Of a stretch of 64,000 bases of DNA, positions 57,958 through 64,000 are shown in pieces. Made by a program: the position numbers and the translations under genes. The notes below the pieces were generated by a model. It saw nothing but the letters and a program-made list of their open reading frames with translations, made no database searches and had not been told where the DNA came from. This stretch comes from Crotalaria pallida (taxonomy: Eukaryota; Streptophyta; Magnoliopsida; Fabales; Fabaceae), in NCBI GenBank assembly GCA_037953625.1, contig CM075652.1, positions 12,234,501 through 12,298,500 on the forward strand, given 5' to 3'. Every line of letters begins with the position of its first letter. Position 1 is the first letter of the stretch.

Positions 57958-58534
57958 ATGGCGAGGAAAAAGAGAGGAAGTCTGCTCAATAAAGAGAAAA
58001 CTCTACAATGCCATGAATTGATTGAAACTCCATCTCGTTCAGAACCTCGTTGTAACCAATCTTGTGATTTTGCTTAGAGTGAACCATTAGATGTTGTGAA
58101 GCAACAAACAAATCCAGATAAGGAGAAGAATGAAGTAGATGAGCTTCTAGCTTTACTTGGATTGTCAAAATCATGCTCCAAGGAGATGATAACTGAGAAG
58201 ATTAGTGCTCAGTTTTCAGAGTAGATTAAGTAGAAATGAAGGTAAGAGCCAACAGAAGGAGGGTGTGCAAGCTATTTTTCCTAATATCTGGGATAATTTT
58301 GATATTAGTCAGGTGAGGAATGTAGGAGATAAACGAGTATGTGGAACCTGTTTTAGCAGGTGATCAAAAAATTGGTAGGATAAGGGGAGGATGTTTAACC
58401 TGAGATTAATTACTGGAAAAAGGCAGTGGTATGTCACGTGTTAGGGGCTAATCCTCCCTTCACAATAATGGATGGATTTATCAATAGAATTTGGGCAAAG
58501 ATGGGAGTTGAGAAGGTTTTGAAAATGCTCAATG
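57958..58534 (+). pseudogene. LINE (non-LTR) ORF1 fragment, DUF4283-like
   Basis: Starts MARKKRGSLLNKEKTLQCHE, with in-frame TAG stops after QSCDFA (58076-58078) and after SAQFSE, then frame changes. The later part VVCHVLGANPPFTIMDGFIN, RIWAKMGVEKVLKM is the DUF4283 region found in ORF1 of plant L1-type LINEs, an RNA-binding Gag-like protein. It is cut off at about 58534 where an LTR begins; the zinc knuckle and ORF2 are absent. Confidence 0.72.
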
Positions 58535-58560
58535 TGTTGGATTTACAAGCGGGTTAACAC
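58535..58560 (-). repeat. End of a copia-type LTR, outer piece
   Basis: tgttggatttacaagcgggt then taacac. Joined over the 4.7-kb copia insertion with 63308 onward, it reads on the minus strand as cctattcaccccctctctag, then the end ccaaca, very like the end of the 23704-43800 LTRs (cctattcacccccctt, ccaaca). Confidence 0.6.
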
Positions 58561-58876
58561 TGTTGGCAATATAAAATTAAATTGCCTATGTAAAATAAAT
58601 AAAAAAACACACACAACACAAAGTTTAGGGACTCGTTGGAGTTTTCCCTATTTGTATATTTCTTTCTCTCTGAATGTTACAATATTTTCCTCTGAATGCT
58701 TTCCTTTTCCTTTGATTATGTTACAATGAATATTGGCTCCTATTTATACAATTTACACATTCTAAAATGGGGAGCATTGCATGGTTGTTGTTACACGCAT
58801 TTGACTAACAAATTTTGCTTCTTTTCTTTTTCTTTTCTAACAAACGCGTATATGAAACAAAGTTTAGTTTCTAACA
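58561..58876 (-). repeat. 3' LTR of the intact copia element
   Basis: 316 bp; on the minus strand TGTTAGAAAC to GCCAACA. It contains the end of the polyprotein frame (58864-58876). Confidence 0.95.
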
Positions 58877-61800
58877 TCCTCCCTTAAACTTGGTTTCATC
58901 ATTCCGAGTATATTCTTCAATTTTAAGAACAAATTAGTCTTGAGTGGCTTCGTGAAAATATCTGCTACTTGATCTTCGGAAGGACAATACTCTACCACGA
59001 TTTCTTTGTCTCTGATCAAGTCTCGAATGAAATGATGTTTGATATCAATATGCTTGCTACGTCCATGAAGCACTGGATTCTTTGATAAAGCAATAGTCGA
59101 TTTATTATCACAAAATATCTGTGTCGGTCCACCTTGTTGATGTTGCAATTCACCCAATATTCTTCTCAACCAAACTGCTTGAGTAGCACAGTTAGTTGCG
59201 GCAATGTACTCTGCTTCTGCTGTCGAAAGTGCAACGACTTGTTGTTTCTTGGAGGACCAAGAAAATACACCTGAGCCTAGGTGAAAGGCGTAACCCGATG
59301 TGCTTTTTCGAGTTTCAGTTTCACCTGCCCAATCACTGTCTGTGTATCCAATTAACTCAGGTTTATTTGAACTTGAATAAAAAATACCTTCGTCGATTGT
59401 GCCTTTGATATATCTCAGGATTCTCTTTGCAGCTTGCCAATGAGATTGTCTCGGTGATTCCATGAATCTGCTTATGAGGCCGACTCCATAGACTATATCA
59501 GGTCTTGTGGCAGTCAAATACCTGAGACTTCCGACTAGCATTCTGAAATGAGTTGAGTCGACAAGATCGCCACCACCTTCTTTTGTTAACTTTAGTCTTT
59601 CCTCAACTGGTGTCAGCATAGGTTTAGAAGCCTCCATCTTGAATTTCTTTAAGACATCGTTTGCATATTTGTTTTGAGATATAAAAATCCTTTCATTTTT
59701 TTGTTTTACTTCAATGCCTAGAAAGTAGGACATTAGGCCCATATCTGTCATTTCAAATTGAGTTGACATATTTTCCTTGAATTCAGCTAGCAATTTTGAA
59801 TTAGTGCCAGTGAATATCAAGTCATCAACATACAAACATACAATAATAAAATCTCCAGCTTTATTTGTTTTAACATATAAAGCATGTTCATATGGACTTC
59901 TGTGAAATCCATTATTAATAAAGTATGTGTCAATACGTGTGTACCATGCTCGAGGAGCTTGCTTTAATCCATACAGTGCCTTTTTTAATCGATATACCTT
60001 ATTTTCGTCTCCTTGTTTTTGATAACCTGGCGGCTGCTGAATATAAACTTCTTCTTCGAGTACACCATTTAAGAAAGCTGATTTCACGTCCATTTGAAAG
60101 ATTTTCCATTTATTCTGTGCGGCAAGAGAGAGAATCATACGTACCGTGTCCAATCTGGCAACTGGAGCGAACACTTCAAAGTAATCAATGCCAGGTTTCT
60201 GCTTGTATCCTTTCGCCACCAATCTTGCTTTATATCGATCCACCTCACCATTTGGATTGTATTTTGTCTTATAAACCCACTTGACTCCAATCGGCTTCTT
60301 TCCTTCTGGAAGCTTTGTTAACTCCCATGTGTCATTTTTCTCGATCGCTTGAATCTCCTCGTTCATTGCTTTAATCCAACGATCATCATTGGCTGCTTCT
60401 TCATATGCCACTGGATCACAATCTGCGAACAAGGCATAGTAATTTACCTCGTCCTCCCTGTCTTCTGGGTCATCGTCTCTGCCAATTATAAAATCCTGCA
60501 AGTTAGAAGGTAGGCGTCGTGCCCTTTGTGGATACCTCGGAGGCGGTGCTTCAAATGCTGCTTCATCTGCTCCTATGATATCTCCTGGATGTTCATCTCC
60601 ATTATTATCTTGTTCGACCTCTTCATTTATTATTATCGGTGTAGGCAGAGTCTCCTTTGATTCCTTCTCTGACCAGTCCCATGCTTCATATTCATCGAAA
60701 GTAACATCTCGACTGATAATTACCTTTTGAGTCTCTGGATTGTACAGCTTGTAGGCTTTTGTTTCCTCACTGTATCCGATGAATATGCATTTTTCTGCCC
60801 TGTCATCTAACTTCTTCCTCATTTGATCGGGAACATGTGCATAAGCGATGCAACCAAAGACCTTCATGTGACTAAGATCCGGCTTCGACCCACTCCAGGC
60901 TTCTTGTGGTGTTCGATCTCGAACACTTTTAATAGGACACCTATTCAGGATATAGACTGCACAAGCTACAGCTTCTGCCCAGAAACTTTTGGGTAGTTTC
61001 TTGCAATGTAGCATGCTTCTAACCATATCCATGATAGTTCTATTCTTTCTTTCTGCCACTCCATTTTGTTGTGGAGTATATCTAGCAGTCATTTGATGTT
61101 TAACACCATTTTTTCTTAAAAAATCATCACATACAATATACTCAGTTCCTCTATCGGTTCTTAGGGTTTTTAGGGTATGACCACTACGCCTCTCAACATA
61201 CGCCATAAAGTTTTTCAGCGTATCACAAGCATCAGATTTATTTTTTAGAAAATACACCCATGTCTTCCTACTATAGTCATCAATGAAAGTGATAAAATAT
61301 TTATTACCTCCATTGGATTGAACCTCCAAATAGCATAAATCAGAGTGCACCAGCTCGAGTGGTTTTGTGGCTCTCCATGCACGTCCTTTAGGAAAAGGGT
61401 CTCGATGCTTCTTGCCTGCTACACACGCTTCACATAGCTGATCAGGAGCTTGGATAACAGGCAAACCAGTAACCCATTTTTTATTGGCAAGAAATTTGAT
61501 GCTTTCAAAATTGAAATGCCCTAACCTCATGTGCCAAAGCCAATTATCATCGACATTCCCTACTTTACAACACAAATTAGCATCATACCTGATGTTCATC
61601 GGAAATAGACGATTTCTCGACATTCTTGTCTTCGCTATCAGGCCCATCTTGACATCATTTATTGTGCAGCCTTCTTTGTTGAATTTCAAATCATAGCCTT
61701 TCTCTGCTAGTTGGCCAACACTTAAAAGATTTTGACATATTCCAGGTGCATAAAATACATCGGAGATGTAATTTAAGGACCCGTCATTAAGTCGAATAGC

Positions 61801-62958
61801 TATTTTTCCTTTCCCCAAAACATCAAGCTTTGAATTATCACCAAGCTTGACAGCACTGCGGAAGCTTTCATCTAAGGAGGAAGATATATCTTTATTTCTG
61901 GTTAAATGATTGCTACAACCCGTGTCTAATAACCATTGGTGATTATTTTTATTAACTCCTGTGTGACTAGTTAATAGTACTGCTTTCATTTCATCTTCAT
62001 TTTCAGCAATGTGAGCATGTCTCTCTCTATTATTCAATGTTTTAGTACGACATTCTTGACTATAATGCCCATACTTGTTACAATTATGGCATTGAATATG
62101 TGATTTGCATTCATATTGATAATGTCCGTACTTGTTGCATTTATGACATTGAATAGAGGATTTATTTTGAAAACCTTCATTACCTCTAGTCGCTTGTGTC
62201 ATAGAATACCTTCCTCTTCCTCTCCCTCTGAGATTCTGGCCTCTTTGATTGTGCTCCACCTTCCTTGGAATAGCTCGATCATTTCTTAGATTTGCTTGAG
62301 CTTTTAATGCTTGCTCCATTGTGCCACTTGATTTCTCATTCATCCGCATCTCACGTGATTCTAGAGACGCTTGCAAGTCGTTTAAGGATACCGCGCTAAG
62401 GTCTCTTGATTCTTCTATCGCAGCTACCACAAAGTCGAATCGACTTGTGAGCGTACGCATGATTTTCTCTTCAATTTCTTTTTCTTCTATATTATCACCA
62501 TTATTTTTCATTTCATTCACCAGTTTATCTACTCGTGAAAAATAGTCACGAATAGTTTCACTCTTACCTTGCTCCGTCATCTCAAATTGTCTTTTTAGGC
62601 CTTGCAATCTCGTTCGTTTAATTGGATCACCACCTTCATAGGTTTTAGTTAAAATTTCCCATGCTTCTTTTGCTGTTTTTGCATGGAAAATTTTCTCTAA
62701 AACATGCAGCTCCACTGATTGATAAATTAAAAATAATGCTTTTTTGTTTAGTACACGATCTTTTTCTATTTGTCGTTGTTCTTCTTTGTCTGTTGTTGTA
62801 GTTTCAACGAAACCTTTCTGAATAATTTCTCCGTATCCGCTAGTCTTTAGACATAGCTCCATTAGCCTCTTCCACATGGAAAAATTTGATTTTCCATCAA
62901 ACTTGAAAATTGAGGATGACACCTGTTGTTGTGCACCTGTATTTGAACTTGTTGCCAT
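58864..62958 (-). CDS. Copia Gag-Pol polyprotein, 1364 aa, unbroken
   Basis: Single frame that would be cut into nucleocapsid, protease, integrase, reverse transcriptase and RNase H. Gag (UBN2-type, FDGKSNFSMWKRLMELCLKT) is followed by two zinc knuckles (CHKCNKYGHYQYEC about 269, CHNCNKYGHYSQEC about 288), protease LLDTGCSNHLT about 345, integrase-type zinc region (HMRLGHFN, CEACVAGK) with D about 537 (VHSDLC), D about 602 (RTDRGTEY) and E about 635 (NGVAERKN), reverse transcriptase (WVYKTKYNPNGEVDRYKARL; LYVDDLIFTG about 1045) and RNase H (YTDSDWAGE about 1209; STAEAEYIAA; HIDIKHHFIRD). All catalytic residues are present. The start MATSSNTGAQQQ is 29 bp after the 5' LTR, the expected place. 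The end overlaps the 3' LTR by 13 bp. Confidence 0.97.
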   Translation of the reverse strand: MATSSNTGAQQQVSSSIFKFDGKSNFSMWKRLMELCLKTSGYGEIIQKGFVETTTTDKEEQRQIEKDRVLNKKALFLIYQSVELHVLEKIFHAKTAKEAWEILTKTYEGGDPIKRTRLQGLKRQFEMTEQGKSETIRDYFSRVDKLVNEMKNNGDNIEEKEIEEKIMRTLTSRFDFVVAAIEESRDLSAVSLNDLQASLESREMRMNEKSSGTMEQALKAQANLRNDRAIPRKVEHNQRGQNLRGRGRGRYSMTQATRGNEGFQNKSSIQCHKCNKYGHYQYECKSHIQCHNCNKYGHYSQECRTKTLNNRERHAHIAENEDEMKAVLLTSHTGVNKNNHQWLLDTGCSNHLTRNKDISSSLDESFRSAVKLGDNSKLDVLGKGKIAIRLNDGSLNYISDVFYAPGICQNLLSVGQLAEKGYDLKFNKEGCTINDVKMGLIAKTRMSRNRLFPMNIRYDANLCCKVGNVDDNWLWHMRLGHFNFESIKFLANKKWVTGLPVIQAPDQLCEACVAGKKHRDPFPKGRAWRATKPLELVHSDLCYLEVQSNGGNKYFITFIDDYSRKTWVYFLKNKSDACDTLKNFMAYVERRSGHTLKTLRTDRGTEYIVCDDFLRKNGVKHQMTARYTPQQNGVAERKNRTIMDMVRSMLHCKKLPKSFWAEAVACAVYILNRCPIKSVRDRTPQEAWSGSKPDLSHMKVFGCIAYAHVPDQMRKKLDDRAEKCIFIGYSEETKAYKLYNPETQKVIISRDVTFDEYEAWDWSEKESKETLPTPIIINEEVEQDNNGDEHPGDIIGADEAAFEAPPPRYPQRARRLPSNLQDFIIGRDDDPEDREDEVNYYALFADCDPVAYEEAANDDRWIKAMNEEIQAIEKNDTWELTKLPEGKKPIGVKWVYKTKYNPNGEVDRYKARLVAKGYKQKPGIDYFEVFAPVARLDTVRMILSLAAQNKWKIFQMDVKSAFLNGVLEEEVYIQQPPGYQKQGDENKVYRLKKALYGLKQAPRAWYTRIDTYFINNGFHRSPYEHALYVKTNKAGDFIIVCLYVDDLIFTGTNSKLLAEFKENMSTQFEMTDMGLMSYFLGIEVKQKNERIFISQNKYANDVLKKFKMEASKPMLTPVEERLKLTKEGGGDLVDSTHFRMLVGSLRYLTATRPDIVYGVGLISRFMESPRQSHWQAAKRILRYIKGTIDEGIFYSSSNKPELIGYTDSDWAGETETRKSTSGYAFHLGSGVFSWSSKKQQVVALSTAEAEYIAATNCATQAVWLRRILGELQHQQGGPTQIFCDNKSTIALSKNPVLHGRSKHIDIKHHFIRDLIRDKEIVVEYCPSEDQVADIFTKPLKTNLFLKLKNILGMMKPSLREDVRN

Positions 62959-62962
62959 TTTA

Positions 62963-62986
62963 AATTATCTGGCTCTTGATACCAGA
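62963..62986 (-). promoter_or_regulatory. Primer binding site of the intact copia element
   Basis: On the minus strand tctggtatcaagagcc directly after the LTR end ccaaca, matching initiator-Met tRNA (tggtatc). Confidence 0.85.
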
Positions 62987-63302
62987 TGTTGGCAATATAA
63001 AATTAAATTGCCTATGTAAAATAAATAAAAAAACACACACAACACAAAGTTTAGGGACTCGTTGGAGTTTTCCCTATTTGTATATTTCTTTCTCTCTGAA
63101 TGTTACAATATTTTCCTCTGAATGCTTTCCTTTTCCTTTGATTATGTTACAATGAATATTGGCTCCTATTTATACAATTTACACATTCTAAAATGGGGAG
63201 CATTGCATGGTTGTTGTTACACGCATTTGACTAACAGATTTTGCTTCTTTTCTTTTTCTTTTCTAACAAACGCGTATATGAAACAAAGTTTAGTTTCTAA
63301 CA
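62987..63302 (-). repeat. 5' LTR of the intact copia element
   Basis: 316 bp, nearly identical to 58561-58876. Pyrimidine-rich and very short; it must hold the promoter. A tatttatac-like TATA region is near 63167 in plus-strand coordinates. Confidence 0.95.
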
Positions 63303-63307
63303 AACAC

Positions 63308-63601
63308 ACATCTAGAGAGGGGGTGAATAGGTGTGAAGGTGGACAAAGTACACTTTTAAAAAAAATTTGCGGAAGTTCACAAAAAGAAAATTGCGGAAAT
63401 AAGTCAAATAACACAATTTAATGAATTTATGTCTCTGATATTGTGTTGCGTTAATTGGTTAACCAATTAAATCAACCAGTTAATTACCAATTAATTCACA
63501 CAATATCCAAGAACACAAATTCACAAAATTGATCTTTAAATCAATTAATCAGAATACCCGACAATTAGAATTATTCACAAACAACTTATTAAAGATATAC
63601 T
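63308..63601 (-). repeat. Copia-type LTR, inner piece, truncated
   Basis: Continuation of 58535-58560: acatctagagagggggtgaa and taggtgtgaagg, then AT-rich sequence with ggttaaccaattaa-like inverse motifs. Interrupted at 63602 by the next LTR start. Confidence 0.55.
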
Positions 63602-64000
63602 GTAACATCCTAGAAATTAATAGTAATATAATAAATTTATAAAATAATATATGTAAATATTTATTTAGGAATAGGATTAAGTCGTAGAGGTTGTACAAGG
63701 GTCGTAAGGTGATAGGAAGCATAGGCCGACCTAGTATGTAAGTATTGGACCTCGGACCGATCCCGGCCGAGCTAAATGGGGTCAAACGCGGAACCCGTTG
63801 TCAAGCTCGGATTAGCCGACCTCAGCGCACCTCACGTTATTATCCGAGAAGGAAGCTCGGACTGCTGCTGTTCCTATATGCCGAGCCGACGTATCCTAGC
63901 TCCCCCGTGACAGCTCATGTTGAGCTGTTGGCCCATTGGGTTTCGCACCATCCGTACAATGTACTATCATTCACTTTATGTCACTATCATTGCTTTATGT
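63602..64000. repeat. Start of a further Ty3/gypsy-type LTR, runs off the window
   Basis: Starts tgtaacatcctagaaatt, like the tgtaacaccccga end of the gypsy LTR at 26086, then becomes GC-richer with gccgagc / gctcgg motifs (63746-63890). No frame recognised; the other end is outside. Confidence 0.5.

Larger units (their letters stand above)
58561..63302 (-). mobile_element. Intact young Ty1/copia retrotransposon
   Basis: 4742 bp with 316-bp LTRs (58561-58876 and 62987-63302) that differ by one base that I can see (58811 a versus 63237 g). Perfect 5-bp duplication aacac (58556-58560, 63303-63307). The coding strand is minus: LTR starts tgttagaaactaaac, ends attgccaaca. Primer site tggtatcaagagcc follows the 5' LTR; purine tract aagggagga precedes the 3' LTR. 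One unbroken Gag-Pol frame. By all visible signs an autonomous copy. Confidence 0.96.

Overview
This is a plant nuclear window. It carries spliced genes with GT-AG introns for a cytosolic ribosomal protein (eS19) and for a plastid-targeted biotin carboxyl carrier protein, with almost everything else made of typical angiosperm transposable elements. A dicot is likely and a legume is my guess, but no single feature proves the clade. Only two host genes look intact: eS19 (1834-3611, minus) and BCCP (53284-56351, plus).

Left part, 1-23.7 kb: eS19 with a foldback insertion in its first intron; a SINE at 3780-3920; then a 17.7-kb CACTA-type element (4871-22542, TSD att) with no visible transposase. 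It holds captured gene pieces, including exons resembling a TFIIIC subunit, two Helitron-like copies, and a nested 9.1-kb Mutator-like element (MULE, 8628-17756, TSD caaaatgat). The MULE has about 355-bp TIRs and two convergent genes: a plant-mobile-domain (PMD) protein and a DDE/SWIM transposase. Both genes carry breaks. A second SINE and a Stowaway MITE follow.

Middle part, 23.7-43.8 kb: a Ty1/copia-like element with 1.3-kb LTRs that encodes only Gag. Its gag is split by a 15.3-kb Ty3/gypsy chromovirus-like element (26086-41427, minus, TSD atatg) whose LTRs are 5.3 kb each, longer than its 4.7-kb interior. The gypsy polyprotein frame is continuous apart from four in-frame stops.

Right part, 43.8-64 kb: a putative gypsy LTR with a 160-aa acidic ORF (44076-47300), a SINE fragment, several MITEs, BCCP (with a SINE in intron 1), a LINE ORF1 pseudogene, the end of another copia-type LTR, and a very young intact copia element (58561-63302, TSD aacac, 1364-aa Gag-Pol). 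The start of a further LTR runs off the window.

How it fits together: apart from the two host genes, the window is a stratified record of nested insertion. Gene-sized open frames in it mostly belong to transposons. The PMD-carrying MULE, with hairpin-bearing TIRs and AT-rich subterminal arrays, is the most interesting system here.
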